Positions 8,328-16,275 of a stretch of DNA of 34,609 nucleotides are shown in pieces. The stretch comes from Candidatus Cloacimonadales bacterium. Lineage in GTDB: Bacteria > Cloacimonadota > Cloacimonadia > Cloacimonadales > TCS61. The stretch is from NCBI GenBank assembly GCA_030656075.1, contig JAUSOT010000141.1, positions 1 through 34,609 on the forward strand. Direction: 5' to 3'. Both the position numbers and the translations under genes were made by a program. Each line of letters begins with the position of its first letter. Within the stretch, counting starts at the first letter, position 1. The notes beneath the pieces were generated by a model. That model searched no databases and was not told the origin of the DNA. It was given only the letters and a program-made list of their open reading frames with translations.

Positions 8328-8858
8328 TTATCTCAAAATTGTCAGGAATGTTTTTCCCGCGGAACGTTCACTGCTTACCCTTTCCTGCCATTTGACATCC
8401 GGTTTTTCCAGGCGGGAATGCTCGACGATGATCATTCCTTCCGGTTTTAAAAGCGAAAATTCAAATATAAGTTCAAGGGTTTTATTCACTAAATCTTTCT
8501 CATAAGGCGGATCCAGAAAGATCACATCGAATTTTTTTTCACAAACCTTCAGATAGGCGCTCACTTTTTTACGGTGAATCCGGCAAGCTTCCGTACATTT
8601 TAACTTCTCAATATTGCGGATCATGGTTTTGATGGAATTTTGAGAGAAATCGACAAAATCAACAAACCCGGCGCCGCGGCTGAGAGCTTCCAATCCCACC
8701 GAACCGCTGCCGGCATAAAGATCCAGAAAATCCTGATCTTCCACATTCCCCAGGATCGAAAAAATCACTTCGCGCAGATAATCGGTGGTTGGTCTGGTGG
8801 TATTTCCCGGTACGGGGAAAAGGTTGCTTTTCTTGTATTTGCCGGCTATGATGCGCAT
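8328..8858 (-). CDS. rsmD: 16S rRNA (guanine966-N2)-methyltransferase RsmD
   Basis: A 176-residue SAM-dependent methyltransferase. The N-terminus MRIIAGKYKKSNL and the TRPTTDYLREVIFSIL segment are typical of RsmD; the SAM-binding loop is LDLYAGSGSVGLEALSRGA near residue 41 and the catalytic motif is FLDPPYEK near 115. It methylates G966 of 16S rRNA during 30S assembly. It starts 4 bases after the stop of a 53-residue Cys-rich protein, at the end of the operon beginning with the M28-type peptidase gene. Confidence 0.94.
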   Translation of the reverse strand: MRIIAGKYKKSNLFPVPGNTTRPTTDYLREVIFSILGNVEDQDFLDLYAGSGSVGLEALSRGAGFVDFVDFSQNSIKTMIRNIEKLKCTEACRIHRKKVSAYLKVCEKKFDVIFLDPPYEKDLVNKTLELIFEFSLLKPEGMIIVEHSRLEKPDVKWQERVSSERSAGKTFLTILR

Positions 8859-8862
8859 CAGA

Positions 8863-9024
8863 TTACTTTCCGGGAAAGGAGAATTTTATTTCGATCTGCT
8901 CCGGTTTCTGACAAAAATGGGGGCAGGTCACCAGAGTCCAGGCAGCAGTTTGTTTGCAGGTTTTTTCACATCTTTTACACAGAATATTATACTCAATATC
9001 CTGATTTTTTTCCTTTTTGTTCAT
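8863..9024 (-). CDS. Small four-to-five-Cys protein, zinc-ribbon-like
   Basis: A 53-residue ORF fits exactly between the acidic protein gene (stop at 9028) and rsmD (start at 8858). It begins MNKKEKNQDIEYNILCKRCE and ends IEIKFSFPGK. Cysteines are at residues 16, 19, 23, 34 and 38; C16-x2-C19 and C34-x3-C38 could form one zinc site. The tight packing, 3 and 4 bases from its neighbours, argues strongly that it is translated. I do not recognise a named family. A role in RNA or ribosome work would fit rsmD, but that is a guess. Confidence 0.75.
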   Translation of the reverse strand: MNKKEKNQDIEYNILCKRCEKTCKQTAAWTLVTCPHFCQKPEQIEIKFSFPGK

Positions 9025-9027
9025 GAA

Positions 9028-11295
9028 TTATTTCTTTTTCTTCTTTTTGGGATGGATGATATCCTCTGCTTTAAAACCGATATCTTTGGTGCGAAAATCT
9101 GCCTGTGATTTAGACATAAGATTATCAAAGGATAAGTCCAGATCATCTTCATTGGAACTGGTTGTTTTGGAAGAATCTTCTGATTTCGGTTTATCAGCAG
9201 TTTCCTCAACCTGAAAATTCAAATCTTCCAATTTTTCCTCATTTTTCACAGGTTCTGCTTCAGGCAAAGCAGCAATTTCTTCTTCCTCATCAGGTGCAAA
9301 TCTTTTTAGAATTGAATCGAAGGAAGCGGCAAAAAATTCATCCTTGGGCGGCTTTGTGATGGGAAGATATTCCGATTCAGGGATGCCAAAATCAACGATC
9401 GTTTTTTCTTCATCCAGCTCCGGTTCAGTCTGGAAATCATCAATTATTTCTTCAGGCGTGATAATTTCCAAATCATCCATAATATCTTCGGGCAGGAATG
9501 GTTCTGCTTCTACAGCTGCCACAGGCTCTTCCGAGATAATATCTTTTACTGCAATTGGCTCAATATTTTTCATATCCTCGTAGCTCAGATCATCTTCCAC
9601 TGTTTGCTCCTGGGATATGATCTCGGCTTTGCTTTCTTCTTCTATTTCGACACCTAAATCAGTGAAGGATTTCTCGGACTGCGTTTCTTCGATAACAGGT
9701 TCAGAAGGATGCATTTCTTGATTTTCCGGCTCGAGATCTTTCAAATCATCCATTAATTCCTGGGAATAACCTGCATCCGGTTCTTCAACTTCTGCTATCT
9801 CTGCAAACTGTGGTTCGATTTCAGGTTCAGGTTCGTATGAATCTTCAAAAGTGCTCTGGTTGGACTTAAGAATATCTTCTAAGGCTGCGGGAGTAATTTT
9901 GTCTTCCTGGAAAGCTGCCGGCTCGATTTTTTCAGCTTCACTTTCAGGTTCTGCCAAATCTGCCAGCAGTTCTTCTCTTACTGTAAAAATTTCATCATCC
10001 GCTGGATTTTCTCTATCTTCTTCGTTGTCCAAAGCTTTTTCGGCAGCCCTTCTCTGTTTCTGGAATTCAGCTTTAAGTTCAGATTCCAAATCTTCCAACG
10101 GTTCTTTGGTTTCCTCAAAACTATCAACCTCAGCTGCGATTTCCTGCTTTTCTTCGAGTTCCAGCGCTTTTTCAGCTGCCAGTCTCTGTCTATGGAATTC
10201 TGCTTTTAATTCTGCTTCCAATTCTTCCAGGCTTTTATCTTCTACAAGAGGTTCTGCCGGAACTACCTCTACTTCAGCTTCGGCTTCGACAGGTTCAGGT
10301 TCTTCAGGATTTTCGGTTAGTTCTTCCAGTTCAACATTTTTAAGATCGAACACGTCTTCGGGCAACAACACTTGCTCAGTTTTGAGTCCCATTAGATCAG
10401 CAATTTCTTCATTCGCCGGAAAATTAATTTCTTCTATTTTGGCTTCTTCCGCTACTTCACCAGTCTGCAGTTCTGCCGGATGAATTTCTTCTTCAGATAT
10501 AATTGCTTCCGCGTAAGATAAATCTGCGGCAAATTCACTTTCTACTTCAGCTGGTTTGCCGGGTTTCTCCTCTGAAATTTCGGGGATTTCCACTGTTTCT
10601 TCCGCTTCCGGTTCAGTTAGTTTATCTTTTTTTTCCTCAGCGGAAAGATCAACTTTGTGTTCAGATTTCTCCTGGATAACCTCAAACGGTGTCGTGAAAA
10701 AATCATCACGGGAGTGGCCGTCCCTGTCATCGGCGTCATACAGGAAATCTCTTTTTTCTTCTTTCCGGATTTGCTCTGCTTGGGATTGTACTAATTTATC
10801 ATCTTTTTCGGCAGATTTTATTTTTTCCAGTTCCTCATCATCGATGTAGGGAAGCTGAGAACCAAAAGTTTCAGGTTCAGGCATTTCCTCTGTTTCTCTG
10901 TGTTCGGTTTCAAGTTCGGTAATGGCTGTTTTCCCGATGAATTGATCGATTATCTTGTCCTCGGGTAATCTGATTTGCGCTTGATTTTTTCCCAGGGGGG
11001 GCAGGTCATCTTCGACCGAAATCTTTTGAGATTTCAGGAAGGCCTGATATTGAGTGTGAGATAAAATCTTGAAACGCGTTTTATCTTCGGGTGAGAAGAT
11101 CTTATCAATGATCGGATTATAGTTTTCAGGATTTTTAGCAAAGATCTTTTTTTTCAAAACTTCGATCTTCTGCTCCAGTTTCTCGGAAGGATTGCGGCTC
11201 TTGATCTTCTGGTAGATCAGCAGGGCATCGATCAACTGGTTCTGTTCTTCGTAAAGTTCGGCAAGCGTAATGGTAGGATTTATCTGATCTGGCAT
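9028..11295 (-). CDS. Large acidic protein with TPR-like N-terminus and Glu-rich repeats
   Basis: A 755-residue protein, probably cytosolic, with no signal peptide. Residues 1-50 (TLAELYEEQNQLIDALLIYQ, then KIKSRNP) look like one TPR hairpin. Residues 100-700 are low-complexity and very rich in Glu, Asp, Pro and Ala. Within them a unit is repeated: LEAELKAEFHRQRLAAEKAL and LESELKAEFQKQRRAAEKAL, plausible short amphipathic helices. The C-terminus is a run of lysines (HPKKKKKK). The acidic body with a basic tail suggests a disordered scaffold. It is coupled by a one-base overlap to the ComEA-like gene upstream. I do not know its function. Confidence 0.8.
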   Translation of the reverse strand: MPDQINPTITLAELYEEQNQLIDALLIYQKIKSRNPSEKLEQKIEVLKKKIFAKNPENYNPIIDKIFSPEDKTRFKILSHTQYQAFLKSQKISVEDDLPPLGKNQAQIRLPEDKIIDQFIGKTAITELETEHRETEEMPEPETFGSQLPYIDDEELEKIKSAEKDDKLVQSQAEQIRKEEKRDFLYDADDRDGHSRDDFFTTPFEVIQEKSEHKVDLSAEEKKDKLTEPEAEETVEIPEISEEKPGKPAEVESEFAADLSYAEAIISEEEIHPAELQTGEVAEEAKIEEINFPANEEIADLMGLKTEQVLLPEDVFDLKNVELEELTENPEEPEPVEAEAEVEVVPAEPLVEDKSLEELEAELKAEFHRQRLAAEKALELEEKQEIAAEVDSFEETKEPLEDLESELKAEFQKQRRAAEKALDNEEDRENPADDEIFTVREELLADLAEPESEAEKIEPAAFQEDKITPAALEDILKSNQSTFEDSYEPEPEIEPQFAEIAEVEEPDAGYSQELMDDLKDLEPENQEMHPSEPVIEETQSEKSFTDLGVEIEEESKAEIISQEQTVEDDLSYEDMKNIEPIAVKDIISEEPVAAVEAEPFLPEDIMDDLEIITPEEIIDDFQTEPELDEEKTIVDFGIPESEYLPITKPPKDEFFAASFDSILKRFAPDEEEEIAALPEAEPVKNEEKLEDLNFQVEETADKPKSEDSSKTTSSNEDDLDLSFDNLMSKSQADFRTKDIGFKAEDIIHPKKKKKK

Positions 11296-11903
11296 TATCT
11301 ATCTCCTAAGATGATCTGATCTTTGAATTTATCTAAAGTTTTGGGACCGATCCCTTTGATCTTTAAAAGTTCTTCTTTGCTGGAAAATCCGCCTAATTCC
11401 TGCCGCAAGGCGATGATCTTTTCAGCTTTGGCAGGCCCGATTCCTTGCAATTTTGTCAATTCATCCGCATTTGCCGTATTGATGTTGATTAAATCGAATT
11501 GATTTGCTTCGGTTATTTTTGAAGCTTCATATTTGACTTGAGCTGAATCGCCAAAATCTGCAAAATAACAGGCAATTTTATTATAAATGAATGTGCCGAT
11601 GCCTTTAACTTTCAGCAAATCCTGTTTATTCCGGAAGCCATTTTCAGCACGATAAGTCAGGATATCCAAAGCTCGTTTCTCGCCAATACCCGGGATCGTG
11701 ATCAATTCTTCTTTGGTAGCCATGTTCAAATCGTATTTTATGGCATAATCTTGTGCGAAATTCAAGCTGTCTGCCGGTGTGTCTTCATTCTGAGCATTCA
11801 AAAAGGTATATTTGGCGGCCAATCCGATGAAAGCAAAAACGATCAGGAAGAGCAGAACCTTTTGCTCATTTTCCGTGATCAGATTACTCAATATTTTTTT
11901 CAT
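11295..11903 (-). CDS. ComEA-like helix-hairpin-helix protein
   Basis: A 202-residue protein with an N-terminal membrane anchor (KVLLFLIVFAFIGLAAKYTF) and then two helix-hairpin-helix pairs: LITIPGIGEKRALDIL plus LLKVKGIGTFIYNKI, and LTKLQGIGPAKAEKII plus LLKIKGIGPKTLDKF. Such modules bind DNA without sequence preference; ComEA receives DNA during natural transformation. The chosen start (ATG 11903, GGGAAAA upstream) forms an ATGA overlap with the stop of the peptidase gene. A longer frame reaching 11966 exists but would overlap that gene by 67 bases. Two HhH pairs instead of one is a doubled form. Confidence 0.85.
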   Translation of the reverse strand: MKKILSNLITENEQKVLLFLIVFAFIGLAAKYTFLNAQNEDTPADSLNFAQDYAIKYDLNMATKEELITIPGIGEKRALDILTYRAENGFRNKQDLLKVKGIGTFIYNKIACYFADFGDSAQVKYEASKITEANQFDLININTANADELTKLQGIGPAKAEKIIALRQELGGFSSKEELLKIKGIGPKTLDKFKDQIILGDR

Positions 11904-12790
11904 TTTTCCCGGTAAATCAGATTCAACAAAGTCTGACCGACAACATATAAAGAATGAGCGGAACATTTATCAGGAGTATCCTGCAGAGTATGCCAGGCAG
12001 GATATTCAAAATCGATGATATCTACCGCCTCAAAACCGGCAGTGATCAAGGGAATATGATCATCGAAAATTCTTTTGGTGATGCGGGGCTGAAATTCGCT
12101 AAAACCAAGCTCTTTGGCTATATTCCAAACTTCGTTCACCAATTCCGGTGAATTGTGGTAAGAAAGATATTCCATATCGATCTGCAGATCAGCATCTCCG
12201 ATCATGTCGAGCACGATGGCTTTTTCCGGAAGTTTCTTATGGTAATGATCGGCAAAATATTGCGATCCCAGACACCAGGATTCATTATTGTCATATTCTC
12301 CCATATCTTCCAGATCGAAAAATATCAGGTCGATGCCGTATTGAGCCGGTTCCTGGCGATCGATGACCGCAGCTAATTCCAGCAGCACTGCTACTCCGGA
12401 GGCGGCATCATTGGCACCAAGTATGGGCGAGTTGTGCAGTGCGGGATCGCTTTCTTTATCTGCCCAGGGCCTGGTGTCGTAATGCGCTGCCAACAAAATT
12501 CTGCGGCTCATGCGAGGATAGTAGCTGGCTATAATGTTTACACCTTCGATCTCCTTTCCCTGTACAATAGCGCTGAAATGCTGCTCTTCGATCTGTGCAT
12601 TGTGCTTGCTAAGTTCATTGATGATCAGGTTTCTGCAAAGTTCGATCTCCTCCGAGCCGGGGAAGCGGGGGCCAATCTCACATTGCACTACCAGAAGTTC
12701 GAAAGCCTTGGCTTCATCGAACCCGGGCACTGGTTTGGTGCAGGCGAAGATGACCGTCGAAACTAAAATCAATAACACCAATCTTTGCAT
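11900..12790 (-). CDS. M28 family metallopeptidase / glutaminyl cyclase-like lipoprotein
   Basis: A 296-residue exported protein starting MQRLVLLILVSTVIFACTKP, a lipoprotein signal with Cys as the lipid site. The catalytic domain has AAHYDTRPW (metal His, Asp), LGANDAASGVA (bridging Asp), FFDLEDMGEY (acidic base pair), LDMIGD (Asp) and PAWHTLQD (His), the zinc set of M28 peptidases and of bacterial/animal-type glutaminyl-peptide cyclotransferases. The AHYDTRP..GANDAASG spacing fits the cyclase branch best. I start at the ATG at 12790, which has GGAAGG upstream, not the ATG at 12808. It heads the minus-strand operon that ends with rsmD. Confidence 0.88.
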   Translation of the reverse strand: MQRLVLLILVSTVIFACTKPVPGFDEAKAFELLVVQCEIGPRFPGSEEIELCRNLIINELSKHNAQIEEQHFSAIVQGKEIEGVNIIASYYPRMSRRILLAAHYDTRPWADKESDPALHNSPILGANDAASGVAVLLELAAVIDRQEPAQYGIDLIFFDLEDMGEYDNNESWCLGSQYFADHYHKKLPEKAIVLDMIGDADLQIDMEYLSYHNSPELVNEVWNIAKELGFSEFQPRITKRIFDDHIPLITAGFEAVDIIDFEYPAWHTLQDTPDKCSAHSLYVVGQTLLNLIYREK

Positions 12791-12949
12791 ATTTCCTTCC
12801 TTCCTCAAAACACATACAAAAAAATCCTGCCAAATATTCTGTCAATTTTGTTTTGGAAGAGTTTTTTTTATTTTGGAATTTAATGTGAAAATATAATTGT
12901 ATTTGCCGGAATAGATTTTGCATTTATATTCAATTCAGGATATTTTTGT

Positions 12950-12955
12950 AAGGAG
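12950..12955 (+). promoter_or_regulatory. Ribosome-binding site of the GCUG selenoprotein
   Basis: AAGGAG ends 6 bases before the ATG at 12962. It supports the start that lies upstream of the in-frame TGA and not the GTG at 13070 after it, which has no comparable site. Confidence 0.75.
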
Positions 12956-12961
12956 TCTTGA

Positions 12962-13984
12962 ATGAATAAGATATTGATATTTTTGCTGATTATTCTCTCG
13001 GTGCAGATGTTTGCTTCCCAGAGATTCGTGACCGGTGAAGTTTTTTCCATCGACCCGGGTTGCTGAGGTGTGGACGGACTTGCACGGAGTGCATTGAATT
13101 ATATGACGCAAACCACGGAATTCTTCATCCCGCTGGTTTGGAGCACCTGGGTGGAAGAACTTTCTCCCGGTGCCATTCCTCGATTTGAGGATTTTTATGA
13201 GTTCACGATTTATCCCACAGCCGTATTCGGGGGAACACAATATTTCGAAGCCTGGGATTGCAGCACAGTCAACTATGAACAAGCTTATTACAATCAAATC
13301 GATATTCCCAGTCCTCTGGAGATCGAACTGCAATTTGAGCATAATCGAACCGACTCCTTCACGATCACAGCGAATGTAGAAGTTACCGGGAACATTACAG
13401 CAGTCAGTAACAAGATATTTTTCGTTATCACGAATTGGGTGGAATACAGCACAAGTAATCCCTGGTATTACCTGGTTGTGGCAAAATCTGCAGAGGAAGA
13501 TTTTGATCTGACAGCGGTGGGAGAGACGGGAACCTATACTGCCGATTTATCATTTGAGATGCAGGGAGACTGGTTTTTGGAAGACCTGCATGCTGTGGCA
13601 ATAGTACAAGACTGGAGCAATCAAGAAATTTTACAGGCAGCTCAATTGAAATCAGGTTTCTCTAGTGCTGAAAATCCGCTGATCAACCCTGAAATTTCTT
13701 TACGAAATTTTCCCAATCCTTTCAATCCCAGTACTACGATCTCATTCCAACTCTCTGAAGAAAACAGCGGAGCGGTCGATCTGAGCATCTACAATACAAA
13801 AGGTCAGAAAATAAAACAGCTGATCAGAGGTCAGCTAGAAACGGGTCAGCATTCTGTTGTCTGGAATGGAGAGAATGAAGCAGGAAAATCATTAGCCAGC
13901 GGGATTTACTATTACCGGCTGAATGTTGATGCTGCTGAAGGCGGCAGATATACCAGCGTGAAAAAGATGATCCTTTTGAAATAA
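12962..13984 (+). CDS. Secreted selenoprotein with Gly-Cys-Sec-Gly site, Omp28-like thioredoxin fold and T9SS sorting domain
   Basis: Reading TGA at 13064-13066 as selenocysteine gives one 340-residue protein. Residues 1-18 are a signal peptide (MNKILIFLLIILSVQMFA). C34-U35 lie in the context DPGCUGVDGLARSALNYM, at the place where Omp28-like/thioredoxin-fold proteins of related bacteria carry a redox CxxC followed by PGA..L. The helix after it and the IYPTAVFGG strand (cis-Pro-like region, near residue 83) fit that fold. A beta-rich part follows, and residues from about 250 are a sorting domain with NFPNPFNPSTTISF and GIYYYRL. A bacterial SECIS-like hairpin follows the TGA. A Cys-to-Sec vicinal pair suggests a secreted or surface thiol/selenol oxidoreductase. 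Its substrate is unknown. Confidence 0.85.
13064..13093 (+). promoter_or_regulatory. Sec codon with bacterial SECIS-like hairpin
   Basis: After the TGA (13064-13066) the hairpin TGCAC-GGA-GTGCA occupies 13081-13093 with a perfect 5-bp stem. Its loop starts with GG 20 bases after the TGA, close to the GG of the E. coli fdhF SECIS loop (about 19-20 bases). Short but well placed. Confidence 0.65.
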
Positions 13985-14039
13985 ACGGGTTGATAAAGTC
14001 TATTCGCATAGTTAAGTAGAAAATAAGATTAGAGTAAAC

Positions 14040-14722
14040 TCAGTTATCTAAAATCTTAATAAAATCCGGATGATTATTTTTCACAATTAAATATATTTTT
14101 TTCTTCCATGGTTCGGGCATTTCAGCAAATATATTTTTCAACTTTTTTGTTTGTTCTGGCTGAGTAAGAAGAAAATCACTGAGTTCAACTGCAGTCTTTA
14201 AATCTTTATTAATTTTTCCCTCGTTTTTCCTCGTAATCGACAACAGGAATTTTAGTAGAGTAAATACAGCCGGTTCAGGAACACGAATTAAAATATTATG
14301 ATAATTTACTTCTAAAATATAATTCTGTATAAAATACAGATAACGTAGTGGTTGAGCGGTTACATTAAGCTCTTTTATCAGAACGGATTTATTTTTTTAC
14401 TGCGGCCTATTTCAGGAATTAGAAACTCAATCTCAAGCTCAGGATGAACAAATTTTGAGTAATTTCCTAATAAAGAAAACTGCTCCTCAAATTCAAACTT
14501 TTTTAATATTTTTGGAATATCGACCTTAATATGAATTTTTGGTCGATTGGGAATTAGGAAATCAACATCCATTGTTCTCAATATTGGAATCTCAGGAGAA
14601 TTGGAAAAATAGTGACGATAAACAGGCAGCACCCAACTGCCAATTAATATCACATTATCCAAAATACCATAATCATGAAATTCAGGCAACATTTGATGAA
14701 ATAGAGCTTTATTGTCTCTCAC
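14040..14722 (-). pseudogene. AbiEii/GSL-type nucleotidyltransferase, frameshifted
   Basis: The first part (14722 to 14378, GTG start) has the nucleotidyltransferase motif LIGSWVLPVY..TMDVDFLIPN and the strand LEIEFLIPEIGR. Near 14390-14400 an A-rich tract (AGT followed by A7, T, A3) changes frame. The other frame resumes immediately with KSVLIKELNVTAQPLRYLYF and runs through PAVFTLLKFLLS to KNNHPDFIKILDN at 14040. Together the halves form one protein of about 225 residues. An original tract without the two extra bases would restore it. Such proteins act in TA or abortive-infection pairs; its partner is the overlapping gene upstream. Confidence 0.72.
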
Positions 14723-15020
14723 CCAAACCTCGAACGATATCCTTTAAATCATTTTTAATGTTCTGTAATTTTAACTCCAGCTTTTTTCTTTTACGAATTT
14801 CTTCATTGAGAGAATTCACTTGTAGTGAATTTTCTTTGCCAACATATTTAAAAATAACTCTTGCACCTTCACGATAAGCAAGATAAAAATACCAATGTTC
14901 ACCCCTTTTTTTCTTTGAAAGCGAACCTTTTGCTAAAACTGCAATCTGATTTTCTAATTGTACCTGAAGAATACTCAGCCGCTCTTTTTCATCCTTTAAA
15001 ATATCTTTTAAAATGCTCAT
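14709..15020 (-). CDS. DUF6788-like small partner of the nucleotidyltransferase
   Basis: A 103-residue basic protein with a helical N-terminus, a central KGSLSKKKRGEHWYFYLAYR segment, and a coiled-coil-like tail (IRKRKKLELKLQNIKNDL). The central segment resembles small proteins (DUF6788 type) whose lone SLS..R.HWY..YR motif is found beside nucleotidyltransferases. It ends 14 bases inside the nucleotidyltransferase gene, so they are one operon. Its promoter region carries four copies of a 9-bp box. It may be the DNA-binding antitoxin; that role is inferred. Confidence 0.65.
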   Translation of the reverse strand: MSILKDILKDEKERLSILQVQLENQIAVLAKGSLSKKKRGEHWYFYLAYREGARVIFKYVGKENSLQVNSLNEEIRKRKKLELKLQNIKNDLKDIVRGLGERQ

Positions 15021-15027
15021 TTCAACC

Positions 15028-15121
15028 TGCCTAACAAAACTTGAAATATAAAATTAATGTTAGGCATTAATTGTCAAGCATTTTGCCTAACAATGTATGA
15101 AAATCAACAACATGTTAGGCA
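15028..15121. promoter_or_regulatory. Four TGCCTAACA boxes (operator array)
   Basis: The 9-mer TGCCTAACA occurs at 15028-15036 and 15084-15092, and its exact complement TGTTAGGCA at 15058-15066 and 15113-15121. The boxes alternate in orientation with starts 30, 26 and 29 bases apart. They lie just upstream of the DUF6788-like gene, as expected for autoregulation of a TA-type operon. Confidence 0.75.
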
Positions 15122-15266
15122 ATTATTTTCCCTGCTTTCAGAAACAATGATCCAACTTCTGAAAATCCCCCTTTATGATACTACCTGGGGTTGCTTGAAC
15201 TGATTTGACTTGAATAAGTAAAAATTAGGGTAAAACCCCCTTTTTCAAGGTTATGAGAAAAGTTTC

Positions 15267-15298
15267 TTGACATAAAAGACCGAAAAAAGACCTGTATT
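15267..15298 (+). promoter_or_regulatory. Probable promoter of the Phd/RelE pair
   Basis: A consensus -35 TTGACA is at 15267-15272. The best -10 (TGTATT near 15293) is spaced 20 bases, longer than ideal. Between them AAAGACC occurs twice, a possible operator for the Phd-like protein. Confidence 0.4.
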
Positions 15299-15314
15299 TA
15301 GTCAGGAGGAAAAA

Positions 15315-15587
15315 ATGAAAGCAAACAGAGATATCAAACCAATTTCGTATGTTAAAGCTCATGCTGCTGAAATACTTTTACAAGTAAATTCAACAAAAGA
15401 GCCATTATATGTTACTCAAAATGGAGAAGCTAAAGCCGTAATTGTTGATACAGAAAGTTATGAATCTTTAAAAGAAATTTTGAACTTTTTAAAAATGCTA
15501 TCGATTGGGGAAAAGCAAATTAAGAAAGGTGAAGTAAAAAAGCAAACTGAATTTTTCAACGAGATTGAAAATGAAATTCTAAAGTAG
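15315..15587 (+). CDS. Phd/YefM family antitoxin
   Basis: A 90-residue antitoxin. The DNA-binding half has IKPISYVKAHAAEILLQVNS and then EPLYVTQNGEAKAVIVD..YESL, the standard Phd/YefM pattern. The C-terminal helical tail (KKGEVKKQTEFFNEIENEI) would wrap the toxin. AGGAGG lies 6 bases before the ATG. It is followed after 7 bases by the RelE/ParE-type toxin gene and probably represses its own promoter, whose -35 begins inside the flanking inverted repeat's edge. Confidence 0.9.
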   Translation: MKANRDIKPISYVKAHAAEILLQVNSTKEPLYVTQNGEAKAVIVDTESYESLKEILNFLKMLSIGEKQIKKGEVKKQTEFFNEIENEILK

Positions 15588-15594
15588 GTTCTGT

Positions 15595-15921
15595 ATGAAG
15601 AAGTTTAACGTATTTTGGACATTAAATGCTCAATCTGACTTAAAAGAAATCATTGAATTCATTAAAATGGACAGTTTGATGCAAGCCAAACGGAAATTTA
15701 ACAAAATTAAAGCTGAATCACTAAAATTAGCTGAATTTCCAAATCTTGGTCGAACTATTCCAGAACTAGAACGCTATAATTTATCAAACTATCGAGAACT
15801 AATTGTAGAAGTCTGGAGAATTATTTACACTCTAAAAGATAATGTTATCTATGTACTTTGTGTAATCGACAGTAGAAGAAGTTTAGAAGAATTGCTTTTT
15901 ACTAAGTTGTTCAAAGATTAG
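15595..15921 (+). CDS. RelE/ParE family toxin
   Basis: A 108-residue toxin with the usual layout: FWTLNAQSDLKEIIEFIKMD at the start, the helix and FPNLGRTIPEL turn near residue 45, NYRELIVEVWRIIYTL near 65 and a final VLCVIDSRRSLEEL strand-helix. ParE members poison gyrase and RelE members cut mRNA on the ribosome; the sequence does not let me choose. The stop lies one base before the right copy of the 17-bp inverted repeat. Confidence 0.9.
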   Translation: MKKFNVFWTLNAQSDLKEIIEFIKMDSLMQAKRKFNKIKAESLKLAEFPNLGRTIPELERYNLSNYRELIVEVWRIIYTLKDNVIYVLCVIDSRRSLEELLFTKLFKD

Positions 15922-15948
15922 TGAAACTTTTCTCATAACAGGCGTGTC

Positions 15949-16275
15949 GTGCGACAAGTAAGATGTCTAACTAATTGTGTTATAGTGGTTAACGAACCCC
16001 TATCAACACCTGGTTTTTCACAACCAGTAGTTTACCCCGTAAGGAAGAATGACTGTATTGGGGCCTACCGAAATGTGCGTTGAACGTAATTTCAGGGTGC
16101 AAAGCTTTCGGGACAACGATTGCTGTTGAGGATTAATCGTGAGATTAATAAGCCTCTGGCTTATCAACCGAATCTGCCAGCAGTAAGGCGGACAGCAACA
16201 AGGCTGGAGCAATATGGTTAACATAAGTGAACGGATGATAAACATCGTGATGCTATAGACTGTAAATGGAAATTA
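15949..16275 (+). mobile_element. Truncated group II intron (5' end and domain I)
   Basis: The sequence begins GTGCGACAAG, the conserved group II intron 5' boundary, and continues with landmarks I know from bacterial intron RNAs: GAACCCCTAT, ACCAGTAGTTTACCCCG, GGGGCCTACCGAAA, TTGAGG, GTGAGAT, CCGGACAGCAACAAGGCTGG, and a closing GATGCTATAGACTGT. No reverse-transcriptase frame follows, and domains IV-VI are absent because the element is cut by an IS-like end. It is therefore a dead fragment. Confidence 0.6.

Larger units (their letters stand above)
15250..15939. mobile_element. TA cassette bounded by a 17-bp perfect inverted repeat
   Basis: GTTATGAGAAAAGTTTC at 15250-15266 is the exact reverse complement of the sequence at 15923-15939. 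The interval holds only the Phd-like and RelE-like genes and their promoter. The right repeat begins one base after the toxin stop codon and ends 9 bases before a group II intron 5' end. This looks like a small mobile cassette, or a recombination unit without its own recombinase. Confidence 0.6.

Noticed and set aside
9851-10483. Long Ser-rich frame opposite the acidic protein
   Set aside because: It is the antisense of Glu-rich codons, where GAA/GAG complement to TTC/CTC and shifted frames give Ser; no start signal or motif.
15028-15121. The repeated 9-mers as a CRISPR array
   Set aside because: Units are only 9 bases, alternate in orientation and do not enclose uniform spacers; no cas genes are present.
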